DNA from: Isoetes taiwanensis
Lineage: Eukaryota; Streptophyta; Lycopodiopsida; Isoetales; Isoetaceae
Assembly (NCBI GenBank): GCA_021234155.1
Contig: JAJEKV010000056.1
Span: forward strand, 1,409,330 to 1,473,329
DNA: 64,000 nt
Direction: 5' to 3'
Made by a program: the position numbers and the translations under genes. The notes under the pieces are model-generated. The model saw only the letters and a list, made by a program, of their open reading frames with translations, did not search any database and was not told the DNA's origin. Positions 34,359 through 43,931 of the stretch are shown here, piece after piece (position 1 is the first letter of the stretch; each line of letters starts with the position of its first letter).

Positions 34359-35490
34359 GCTTCATTCCCGAGCTGGTGTCCTCTCCTCCAACTGTCAACA
34401 CATTATAACAATCTTATCTATGCTGCAACTTGGACAAAAAAATCTCAGTCTAGAATAACCGTTCTACACTAGTATCATGGACGTGGAACTGGCAGAACCT
34501 TCAAGGTAATGTGATACATTTGAATAGCCCATTATTAGACCACAGATATTGAACATGATATATGCTGGCATTTTGATTACAGCATTTTGCACATAAATGT
34601 TGCATGACTATCTGTTGCTGTGGAAAATAGGCGAAACATGCAAATTTTTCAGTTCTAATATGGTATTCAACACTCTCATATATAAAACAACAGAAGCAAG
34701 AAGAAATGATGATCTACTGGTGACTTTCTAGCTTAAGTGAGCATGTCGAAATCGGTAACTCTGAACAATAACATTCAAAAAGAGAACTCCTTGCTATCTT
34801 GCAAAATGCAGCCCAAAGATAGAAAGAGAATTTGGATACTTGAAAAACAACGAACATGTCACATTAGCACGTGGATTTCAGAAGCAAATACATGGTTATG
34901 TCGCCTTGAAGCATAAATAACGAGCAATTGCAAATGTGAAGAATGATTGACCTGTCACGAATTAGCTTTATTTTGCAAAATGGAGCCTTGGCTGCTTGTA
35001 CTATAAAGAACATGTTATAGTAGCACATGGATTTGAGAATTGGATACAAAATGATACGGGAATCAAGCTTGACTGTTACGCATGTGAGCATCTTTGGATT
35101 TAGAGTTGCTGGCAAATTCCAGCCAAAGAAGTTAATTACCTGTAAAATAAAGAATTAGGACATGGATTTCAGAACAGAGTAAAAGAAGCTTCTGCAGATT
35201 CTGTCACCTCACCTCTCCATAGGTTCTGAAATAGCCGACTTAAAGCATGAGGGTGGTTATCCAGAACTGCACTTAAAGCAAAAGTTGTTGTAATAGAACC
35301 TTGTACGTTATTTTCTAAATAGCCATTATTACACCATACAAAATGCTATGCTTTCCCTTGCAAATGACATATACTTCCTCAACAACGTCTACAACATGAT
35401 TTGTTGTTTTTCATACTATTTGTGAGCTTGTATTATGACGAAGTTGTGGAAAAATGCGTAATAAATATTGAAGCTTAAAAACATAACCAC
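34359..35490. other. Intergenic or intron of the transportin relic
   Basis: No conserved coding block recognised. Contains several 20-base near-repeats (AACATG....TTAGCACGTGGATTT-like at about 34855 and 35010). Confidence 0.3.
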
Positions 35491-35607
35491 CTGGACCAGA
35501 GGCATTAAAATCGGAAGTATCTCATCCCCAAAAACTGTGGAGAGGATGTCAAGTCCAGGCACAATACATTTCTGCAACTTCCATGTGCTTACTGCATCAT
35601 CCTTGTC
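35491..35607 (-). pseudogene. Transportin-1 (importin beta-2) exon
   Basis: One minus-strand exon encodes [12 protein letters not shown] followed by [20 protein letters not shown] and Q, closely matching the conserved HEAT-repeat exon after the acidic loop of transportin (W.LRKCSA..LDVLS..FGDEILP.L). The acceptor is TTCATGGCAAAG|, the donor CCAG|GTGGTT. No neighbouring transportin exons are recognisable in the window, so it is an isolated captured or left-over exon. Confidence 0.72.
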
Positions 35608-36389
35608 CTTTGCCATGAAATAGAAGATAGATCATCAACTTTAATTATACGTGATCACGTGGACATGCTGCTTTGGAACATAAAACCCGACATGCTCCAA
35701 GAACAACCCGACATCCTGCAAGAACAAAAACCATATGCATTGAACATAAGTTACGGCCCACTTGAACTTGTGGATCCATTGCCTTGTGGATCCATTGCCA
35801 GAAGCTCACATACAATGATTGGCAAAGTTCAAAAGGAAGGCAAGCATATAGACATCATCAGATTTCATAGATCAAAGCTCCGTCCATTTCAAGAGGAGGC
35901 TCGGACTTCATCTGTAAAGGCGTGAACTTATGAAAGCATAGGGAGATCATTATAGAGAAGTAATGCCAATCAGCTATCAAAGTTTTGCTGCAAGAACTAT
36001 CTGGATATAGCATAGACGTTTTCTCTGTTTTGCACCATTTCTGCTACGAATCTGAAAAATATACACCTAAGACCATTTGTAGATCTTTCTCCAACCTTTC
36101 CAACGCATGTTCTCGCACCAAAAATGGAGCTTGTTTATGGGAGTTATGCCCATTTTTCTGATGAGGTCTAAAATAAATTTAAACTATCCTAAATTGAGCA
36201 ACGAGCAAAAGAAAGGGACGCATCTAGAAATAGTGCGCACAGACATAAGCTCTTGCACACAAGTAGACATAACCTCTTGCACACAAGTAGAACTGCCATC
36301 AAACTGTAGTTGCCACCTCATCATCAATGAATGCTGGCCGGCAGTGATTAACCAGAGATCTGATTTTTCAAAACCCTCTTAGATATTTC
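35608..36389. other. Intergenic with short tandem duplications
   Basis: A 16-bp perfect duplication at 35767-35798 (CTTGTGGATCCATTGC) and a 24-bp one at 36241-36288. No exon recognised. Confidence 0.5.
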
Positions 36390-38015
36390 AAAAGCCTGGC
36401 CAGGTTGAATAAAGTTAAGAAAGTGGCGTCCAGCTGATATATGGCACGAACTGGTAAACTGTCACGAACTGGTAGAACTGGTAGACTGTCAAAAACTACA
36501 AATGCCTCTATAAGTGAACCACAATCGGCATACATACCAATTAGGGAGTTGCCAAGAGATAAATTGCTTTCAAACGCTTGCTGGATAAGCTGAGAGTGGA
36601 TTTCTCGACCCTTCTCTATGGCTCCTATGCTCCTGCAAAGGTTCATCAGAGAAAACATCCTCCAGGTCCATTTCTTCAAATAACTTCGTTGCTTTGTGTC
36701 CAAACTCACCTTCAACAAAACCCACCATAACTTGTGTCCAAGAGACATCGTCTCGAACTGGAAGCTTGTCAAGGATCTCCCAGGCTTCAGGAAGAGATCC
36801 ACACTTAGCATACATTCCCAGCAAGCTGTTGCTAAGCGAACAATCTTCTCCAAACCCTGTCTGTAAAATCTTGACATGAGTTTCTCGACCTTTGCATATG
36901 GCTTATTCTATGTTACTGCGTTTGGAGATATGCCTTCCACTCTCAGTGCTTCCAGATTAAACCTGTTTTCTGCATAAGGAGACATTAATGCATAAGCAGA
37001 CATTAATGCTGTCCATGACACCACATCCCCAACAGGGAGATTGTCAAACACTTCTTGTGCTTCTAAAAGAGAGCCACATTTTGAATACATGTCAATCAAA
37101 GCATTGCAAGTAGAAAGTTGTCTTTCAGATCCCTTTTGTACAATATCCGCATGAATCCTTCTGCCCAGATTTATGGTCCCTGAGCTACCGCAGGCCTTCA
37201 AGCAACAAATAAATGTAACAACATCTGGGGATATGCCATTCTGTTCCATCTGCTCAAAGCAATGCAGTACTTCGTGATCACATTGACGGTTGGCATATCC
37301 TCCAATTATTGCTGTCCATGAAACTACACTTTGGAACAACAGCTTGTCAAAAACTTCGTGTACTTCTCTAAATGAGCTGCATTTGGCATACATGTCAACC
37401 AAACTATTTCCAATGTAAATATCCTTCTCAAATCCCATTTGCAGAATATCTGCATAGGATGTAAACAAATGTGAGGGCATTAGGAGATAAGCATTCATCT
37501 TGCGTTTGTTGATAGCATCGCATTGCTTCACGATTGCACCCATTTTCAACATATCCTGCAAGTAAAAAGTTGTAGGACAAAACATCTCTAACAGACAGCT
37601 GGTTAAAGACATCCCGTGCCTCTGTTCGGCAACTACATTTGATATACATGTCCATTAATGCATTGATAACAGAGATGTCTTTGCCAAGTTTGATTTTACT
37701 AATGTGAATATGAAACCAACGTCCTCTTTCAATATCTTTCAATCTTGCACAAGCCTGCAGCAAAGCTATAAGTGTGTAACAGCTAGGTTCTATGCTATCC
37801 CTTTGCATCCTCTCGTAGACCTTAAAAGCACGATCAGGCTGTCCAATTTTAATACATCCTAAAATCAGAGAAGTCCAGGAATGCTCATTTAGATGAAGTA
37901 ATCCGTTGAAAGCCTGCTGACCATCTGATATACTGCCACATTCCACAAACAAAGGTAAAACATAATTCCCTAAGTTTCCATTATTCTCAGAACACTGCTC
38001 AATCATTTGAACCAT
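36390..38015 (-). pseudogene. PPR protein (PLS class), multiple frameshifts
   Basis: About 1.6 kb of PPR repeats on the minus strand in several frames. Frame 1 (37428-38015) starts NGNLGNYVLPLFVECGSISD and runs through SWTSLILGCIKIGQPDRAF, NALMDMYIKC and SYNFLLAGYVENGCN to LSPNALTFVYIL. After a junction, frame 2 (36908-37480) has KDIYIGNSLVDMYAKCSS, VVSWTAIIGGYANR, NALIDMYSKCGSLLEAQEVF and VVSWTALMSAYA. Then pieces around 36570-36860 (MLGMYAKCGSLPEAWEILD) and 36400-36600 (GREIHSQLIQQAFESN, GNSLIGMYADCGSL). At least three frame breaks and no E/DYW end. The parent would be an organellar RNA-editing or processing factor. Confidence 0.85.
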
Positions 38016-39835
38016 ATAATAACCTACCCTCTAATCTCATTTTTTGACTAGAAGACTGCCATTTTTCTAGTATCTCTAGTAAAAGCCATACCCTGTGATG
38101 ATTAACACACCCTTTGCATGTCCTGGAGTAGGCGCAACCTGTCAAAATATAAACCGATGTCATCAAAGCATGAACATGCAGCTATCATGAATTAAATCCA
38201 AGAAACAAAATTCGCCTATGTATGATCCAAACATGCTGCTTCAGTCAACATGATCTAATCGGTGCATAACTAAATGCAGCTCCAAGTCTTTCTAGCTGGG
38301 AATTGCAATATCTATTAAACCAAAATAGCTTATCTAAAGCTTTTATCTCTTTTAGAACAAATTTTGCAAAAATGCTATTTTAGAATTTACAGGAACTGCA
38401 AATGGTAAGAACAACTTACCCCAATGAAATAGCAACGGCATAAACATCTTGACTTCCAAGGACTCACAAAGATGTTGCAAACAACAAATATAAGACGTGG
38501 AAACTAGAATATTATGTAAAGATCTTGAAACGCCAGAGGTAAAAGGCTGCAAACTCTATAGATGGAAACATTTCCCAAGGTCTATCCAAATGCAACAAAC
38601 GCTAAGGTATAAAACTCTCAAATTATTCTCTAAAAATAGATACTCTATTGTTGGCGTTCAAAAGCAAAAACACGTATAACATACAAAAAGGATTGACAAA
38701 AGAACAGGTTGTTTACCTTTAGTTATTCCACTTTAGTTATTCACATAAACCCTGCAAGTCGCATTTGTCTTGGAATGTCAGCATTTACATGCAAAGGCAT
38801 TTGAAGAATTTGCATCTGGCGGACAATCTAAAACACCAGAACAATGGCAACACAATTGGCTGGGTCGCTTTACCTTTGTTCACACCGTCAAACTAGGATT
38901 CATGTCTTACATGAGAAAGAAAGCCAAAACGAACAGTCAATTCTAATGAACAACGAAATACCAGAGCAATAGCAGGCAACACCGTGCAAAATCCCAAACC
39001 TAAATAAAAAATAGAGTCATTTCTGAAACAGATGAAAATACAGAACTTGATAATAACTTGGCCGTGGAAAAAGAGACGATCACAGCCATGCAGATACCAA
39101 TAAATCTCCAACAATATAACCATCAAGGTGATCAGCATCAACTGTGGATGTAGCTTATTAGCCATATGGCAGAGATTCGCTAACAGATACACACTAGAAA
39201 TTTGTATCTCCTGCAGATATGAGCAGTTTATAGAGTTAAATAAGCATTGATTAGAAAATTGAGACTTCTGATAATGTCAATCTTTTCACAAAGAAGTCCT
39301 AACAGTGACATAATAATGGCATACTTCTCCATTGGCATACCTGTTTGGACCTGCAATGTGGAATAGTGTCCACTTGGAGTATGCACTCTCAAAATAACCT
39401 CATTTCCTGAAAATGAAATTGGGCATTCAGAAGACTAGAACTCAACAAACATCAAAGGAATAAAATTTAAACCTGTTTATAGCTTGCTTTGTCCAAAACT
39501 AATTTGCAATAATAAGAGTATACATGAAACACATCCAATAACATAGGTTTCAGACCAGCATTATCTCTAGATGGCTGCACGCCTCATAAGGGCTAAGACT
39601 TTTGGAAAATGGAGGATCGCCGGAATGATAAGCTCGACCATGAACCCTGGAAAAGACCATCAACAACCGATCAAACACACAGCTGGCCGTGCCGATCAAA
39701 CAAACCACACCTAGAAAGCCACACAATCCCTGCACCAGTAAGCTTAGCCGATCAAAACCCCTGCAGAAGCCACAACACAACAGTCGACCGTGAGATCGAG
39801 ATTCAATGGAGAAATCAAATTGGGGCTTTTGACGT
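38016..39835. other. Intergenic, no gene seen
   Basis: No recognisable exon on either strand. Short open frames only. Confidence 0.35.
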
Positions 39836-40103
39836 GGGCCGTCCAGATCTGAGACGGACGGCCGAGATCAAAACATCAAAAGATGAAAAGATACACCAAG
39901 CGTAAATGGACGCTCCAGATAAAATGCCCCAAATTCTAAGGGCCAAGATTAAAAGCCCTAAATATTTGGGATCGACGGTTTAGATGAAATGCCCCAATTT
40001 CAAGGGCCCAGATTAAAAGCCCCAAATAAAGGGGGATGCTTGGGGTGTTACGAGGTGGCACCGTCTGGGCCGTCCATCTCAGAGATGGACGGCCGAGATC
40101 AAT
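39836..40103. repeat. Two palindromic GGCCGTCC boxes flanking a direct repeat
   Basis: At 39838-39864 GGCCGTCC...GGACGGCC (8-bp arms), and at about 40069-40095 a perfect 13-bp-arm palindrome GGCCGTCCATCTC / GAGATGGACGGCC around a single A. Both are followed by GAGATCAA. Between them a 38-bp phrase (TGCCCCAA.TTC.AAGGGCC then AGATTAAAAGCCC) is repeated. Confidence 0.8.
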
Positions 40104-40273
40104 CTCTACACCATGATCCAGACCTCCATATAATTGTATAAATATAAGGATAGGTTGCTTACATACCTACATTGCTATAGTATTTAACAATCAAAATATC
40201 ATAAAGTTCGGAAAGCTTCTGTAGGTAGATAGCAGTGTTTAACAAACAATATTTCCTATCAGAAGATATTATA

Positions 40274-40549
40274 CTAGACTTGAATGAGGTCTCCAATGGA
40301 AAAGTCATAGACTCTCCTCCTGCTAAAGATCTGTAACCACTCATCCAATTCCTGAACTGCATGCATAGTTCTGTTGAGTAGTGTGAGCAAAATTGTCTCT
40401 TTCTGCCTCTGCTCCCTATCATACAGATTTTGAAAGACTGGTTTCATCGTGTTGTGCTCCCATACAGCACCATCCTTCAGAATTTTCTTGATTGCCTTAG
40501 CCTGACCATCGACATCTTCAAAACCACTAGTTGATCCGCAATCTCTCGC
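40274..40549 (-). pseudogene. Unassigned terminal exon
   Basis: The minus strand has an open stretch after a plausible acceptor (TTAAGCAG|) ending at TAG: RDCGSTSGFEDVDGQAKAIK, ILKDGAVWEHNTMKPVFQNL, YDREQRQKETILLTLLNRTM, then QELDEWLQIFSRRRVYDFSI. It looks like a real, helical protein end but I do not recognise it. The gypsy LTR begins 53 bases upstream, so the LTR may have cut the gene. Confidence 0.4.
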
Positions 40550-40602
40550 CTGCTTAATTGCCCATCCGCATCATAAATTGATATGAAGCAGGCTAGGGGG
40601 AG

Positions 40603-41354
40603 TGATCCAAAATAAAATGGCTAAGGCAATTCAAGGGGCGAAAATATTCCAATGGACTTTGACAAGGGGAGCATGATATAACCATTAAAAATATCTAATG
40701 GACAAAAGGCTTCAATAATGCAAACAAAGGTTAAACACAAAAAGATGGGGTCGTGGTTGAAAAGGGGAATGCAACAAATATATCATCAACGTGGCAGAAT
40801 AAGGAAATAGCTTACTCTTAAAGGAAAAAAGGCTGCGTCTAACTAATCTTGTAGCAGAAAGGGAAGATTCGGCAGAAATAGATGGAGAAGCAGACGCCTT
40901 TATCTAATAGAAAAGGGATCGATCTGGATATAAAAGGGGGATATCGGCCAGTTCTGAGGACACAGAGAACTTCAGCAACCAGTTCTGGCTTTTGTAATTC
41001 CGGCTACCACTGCCATATCCGACCAGTTATGATTAACCCTGGCTCTGAATCTCCATGATCAGCCGCCACTCTTGTACTGCTGGCGACTAACGATCCCCCT
41101 GCAGCGACAGTGTTCTGCTTGAGCAAGCCTAAGCATTAAGCCATTGTAAATTGTACGATCTTGTGCTGAAGGGGAAGTAAGCCTGGGTCTATTCTTTTGC
41201 TGTTAAAACCCCTCTGGAATTAGCCTTAGTTTTTGGATCCTCTGTAATCATGCTCATGTGTTGAGCGAATCTATTTATAAGTCATTCTAAGTTTTAAACC
41301 TTGTCCGTGTTCTTGTTGACGGAATTTTAAGCTGTAACTCTTTGAGTTGTATCA
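40603..41354 (+). repeat. Ty3/gypsy-type LTR (about 752 bp)
   Basis: It begins TGATCCAAAATAAAATGG just after a purine-rich tract and ends GTTGTATCA two bases before a tRNA-Met primer site. It contains a TATA-like GATATAAAAGGGGG near 40927. No partner LTR is in the window, so the start is inferred. Confidence 0.6.
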
Positions 41355-41356
41355 AG

Positions 41357-41369
41357 TGGTATCAGATCC
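41357..41369 (+). promoter_or_regulatory. Primer-binding site (tRNA-Met)
   Basis: TGGTATCAGATCC, close to the canonical TGGTATCAGAGCC, two bases after the LTR end and 23 bases before gag. Confidence 0.8.
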
Positions 41370-41391
41370 TATCGATTCCCAGATCTGAACA

Positions 41392-42618
41392 ATGGCCCAA
41401 AACCGTTTCAATATCCCTGATAGTCAGTATCAGCAAGCTTTAGCTAATGCCAACTATATTGCATCCCAGATAGCCTTGCCTACGCCCGCTAATCAGCAGG
41501 AATATGAAAAGCACATTGAGCAGTTGGCTATTCTGTATCGTTTCTTACAAGATATTCCCCAGCAGCCACCTCTGCCGAATGATCCTCCACCTGCAAATCC
41601 TCCACCACCACCGCCAGTTAATTCCAGCAAGATTAGAAAGTGGTTGGAGAAAGTAGATATGCCTACTTTTAAAGGGAAGAAGATCACGAGGCCAATCAAA
41701 GTAGTCAGTTTCGTAAGTCAGTGGGAAAAATTCTTTGATCGAGTGCAAGCAAGGGATGTAGAAAAATTGCAAGCTATGGATAGCTACTTGAAAGACCAAG
41801 CCCAAGCCTGGTGGCAAGGTCGACGAGAGTGTGATCCTAAGATAGACACATGGGAAAAATTCAAGAAAGCATTTGAATCGCAATACCTTCCTTCTAATTA
41901 TCAAAGTGAATTAAGAAGAGCATGGGATCAACTGAAACAGCAAGACAAGGAAACAATTCAGTCTTACGCCTCGAAATTTACCCATTTGGCCGCTCTAATA
42001 AGGAACTTAGATGGGGAGGAACTTCTACGAAAATATGTTAGTGGGTGTAAGGATGATATATATGCAGAATTGGAGATCCTAGATCCTAAAGATTTAGATG
42101 GGGCTATAAAGATGGCATCTGCAGTAGAAAGGAAGTTGAATCCCAAAATGCGAAAGTTAGATATTTGGGACGAGGATACCTCTGACGAAGAGAGTAAGAA
42201 GAAAGAGAAGAAAAATGGGAATAAAGATTCCGAAAGACAGTTCAAAAGAAAAAGATACAACGGAAGGTACAACGGGGAGAGCAATGCGTCTGAAAGAAGG
42301 CAAGAGGAAATTGACACGTCAAATAAAAAGAATGAACCAAAAAGAGGATGCGTTAGATGTGGGGGAAAGCATTTTATTAAGAACTGTCCTTTTGGGGAAG
42401 GGGGTATTACAAAAGTTGAACCTCCTAAACCTCAGCATACTATTCAGATGCATGCTCTAGAGGCGCCTAAGCCAGTGGAGCCAATAGTTGAGACTTCGAA
42501 GGCGGGAGAGACCTCAAAGGCGGGAGAGGAACGACGACGAGTAAGCTTCCATGAAGAGGAGCGAGAGAAAGCTGCCGCTAAGGAGAAGAGATGGCTCCAG
42601 ATGGGAACTCTAGGATGA
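41392..42618 (+). CDS. Ty3/gypsy Gag protein, intact
   Basis: An uninterrupted 408-residue Gag. A proline-rich stretch (about residues 52-76) precedes the capsid-type retrotransposon-gag domain: MPTFKGKKI, FVSQWEKFFDRV, YLKDQAQAWWQGRRE, TWEKFKKAFESQYLPSNYQS and LRRAWDQLKQQDKETIQSYA. A charged linker leads to a single zinc knuckle, CVRCGGKHFIKNCP near residues 323-336, of the short C-x2-C-x3-H-x4-C form common in plant gypsy elements. It forms virus-like particles and packages RNA. No protease, RT or integrase follows, and no second LTR is seen, so this is either a gag-only non-autonomous element or a 3'-truncated copy. The absence of any stop suggests youth or selection. Confidence 0.9.
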   Translation: MAQNRFNIPDSQYQQALANANYIASQIALPTPANQQEYEKHIEQLAILYRFLQDIPQQPPLPNDPPPANPPPPPPVNSSKIRKWLEKVDMPTFKGKKITRPIKVVSFVSQWEKFFDRVQARDVEKLQAMDSYLKDQAQAWWQGRRECDPKIDTWEKFKKAFESQYLPSNYQSELRRAWDQLKQQDKETIQSYASKFTHLAALIRNLDGEELLRKYVSGCKDDIYAELEILDPKDLDGAIKMASAVERKLNPKMRKLDIWDEDTSDEESKKKEKKNGNKDSERQFKRKRYNGRYNGESNASERRQEEIDTSNKKNEPKRGCVRCGGKHFIKNCPFGEGGITKVEPPKPQHTIQMHALEAPKPVEPIVETSKAGETSKAGEERRRVSFHEEEREKAAAKEKRWLQMGTLG

Positions 42619-42625
42619 ATAATTG

Positions 42626-42648
42626 GTAATCTCTCTTGGAGAGATTAC
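42626..42648 (+). other. Hairpin just after the gag stop codon
   Basis: GTAATCTCT and AGAGATTAC pair perfectly (9 bp) around CTTGG, starting 7 bases after the TGA at 42616. That spacing resembles a stop-readthrough stimulator, but the frame beyond closes again within 50 bases here. Confidence 0.45.
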
Positions 42649-42841
42649 GGAAGGATTTGTAAGTGAAATTCTTTATTAGGTACAAGAATTTTGCGCCGGC
42701 GGGGCCGGTGCCTTGTGTATAGTGGTGATAGTTCTGTTAGTGATGTATTGAAACATTGTATGTATTGGTCATAGTTCCGTTAGTGATGAAAAAACAGTGT
42801 GTTTTTTCATACTTCCTTTTCAATTTATAGCTAGGTTTTAA

Positions 42842-42873
42842 TGCACCCCTGGAAATCGAACCCAGGTGTGACC
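42842..42873 (-). pseudogene. tRNA 3'-end fragment (T arm)
   Basis: On the minus strand, CCTGGGTTCGATTTCCAGGG then GTGCA reads as a complete T arm (5-bp stem CCTGG/CCAGG, loop GTTCGATTT type) and 3' acceptor strand. No D or anticodon arm precedes it; a 21-T/10-G tract adjoins instead. It is a truncated tRNA or tRNA-derived SINE piece. Confidence 0.55.
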
Positions 42874-42885
42874 TTAGATGGATGG

Positions 42886-42916
42886 TTTTTTTTTTTTTTT
42901 TTTTTTGGGGGGGGGG
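42886..42916. repeat. Homopolymer tract T21-G10
   Basis: 21 T followed directly by 10 G. Could be inflated or shortened by sequencing error. Confidence 0.9.
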
Positions 42917-43575
42917 TATGCACGTTGTTCAAGGAAGTAGTTCTTTGTCACAAATTTAAGTGCAACCAGATCAGAAAACTGCAAAGATCGATGGGTTTAT
43001 GTCTTTTAGACTATAAAACCCCTCTTCTAAATTTTTTTAATCAAAATGCTATATTCGTTTTTCCACTTTTCACCCTCATGGCTACATTCTCAAACTCGAG
43101 CTCAAAGCTAAACTTGTGTTGGTGGCAATGTTCGTAGGATGACTGCAGTTGGGCGGCTTTCAAAATCCTCAATGGCTTGTTGGTAGCCATGGCTTGTCAG
43201 ATTAATTTCTGTGGCTCTACTCTCTGCATGGTTTTCTAATGTAGCTTTTAAAGAGAACTGACTGTTGAAGAAACATTTTCGTATTGTAAGTACTTGTTCA
43301 TCCCAACAAAATTGAACGCATGTATTCTTTGCATTTACTTAAGATTTAAGATGCTTCAAAAGTAAATTCGTTTTATAAAGCTCGATGAAGAAATTGTATC
43401 AGATGATCAAAATTGCCTGGCCACAAGCAGGGTTCACAATTATATTGCATAATTTTTAACTTAAGATGGACACTGATGTCTCCGTTTTGCTAAAAATCTT
43501 TCAAATCCACAGAACAAAAATGCATTTTTACTGAGCTTTTTGGATCCTCGAAGCTTTCTGTTTCAGAAAACGGGA
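42917..43575. other. Intergenic or intron upstream of the repeat-protein exon
   Basis: Ends in a pyrimidine-rich TTTCTGTTTCAG acceptor at about 43568. No other coding exon recognised. Confidence 0.35.
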
Positions 43576-43931
43576 GTAAGAAAAGCACCAAGCTTCACCT
43601 TATCCTGCTTACGGAGGTTTCCAACCAGCTGCACCTACTTACTATGCATACCCTCCACCAAATCCACATGGGTATCCTCCTGCTGGAAGTCACAATCCTC
43701 AGCATGGCGGTCATGGTTATCCTTCTGCATCCCCAGCATGGTGGTCATGGTTATCCTTTTGCTTCTAGTCACAATCCCCAGCATGGTGGTCATGCTTATC
43801 CTTCTGCTCCTAGTCATGGAATGGTGGATAAACATGGGAAGTACAAAGAAGGTAAGCATAAGAAAGAGGGAAAGTATAAACATAAGCATAAGGGTGGATT
43901 CAAGTTCAATTGGTCTTTTGATGATCAATAG
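43576..43931 (+). pseudogene. Gly/Tyr/Pro/His-rich repeat protein (GRP A3-like), 3' exon, frameshifted
   Basis: One frame reads HQASPYPAYGGFQPAAPTYY, AYPPPNPHGYPPAGSHN, PQHGGHGYPSA. After a lost block the next frame reads PQHGGHGYPFASSHN, PQHGGHAYPSAPSHG, then a basic end KYKEGKHKKEGKYKHKHKGG and FKFNWSFDDQ. This is the layout of plant XYPPX/glycine-rich A3 proteins: YPP repeats then a His/Gly/Lys tail. The 45-base repeat unit (CAGCATGGTGGTCATGG...) explains the frame loss by slippage. A mis-sequenced live exon is possible. Confidence 0.65.

Noticed and set aside
40560-40602. Purine tract GGCTAGGGGGAG as proof of an upstream gypsy internal region
   Set aside because: No pol remnant precedes it and a minus-strand exon lies there. 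The tract may be coincidental.
41493-42317. Long minus-strand ORFs opposite gag
   Set aside because: They are shadows of the gag frame (Pro-rich to Gly-rich, Lys to Phe/Leu) with no domain.
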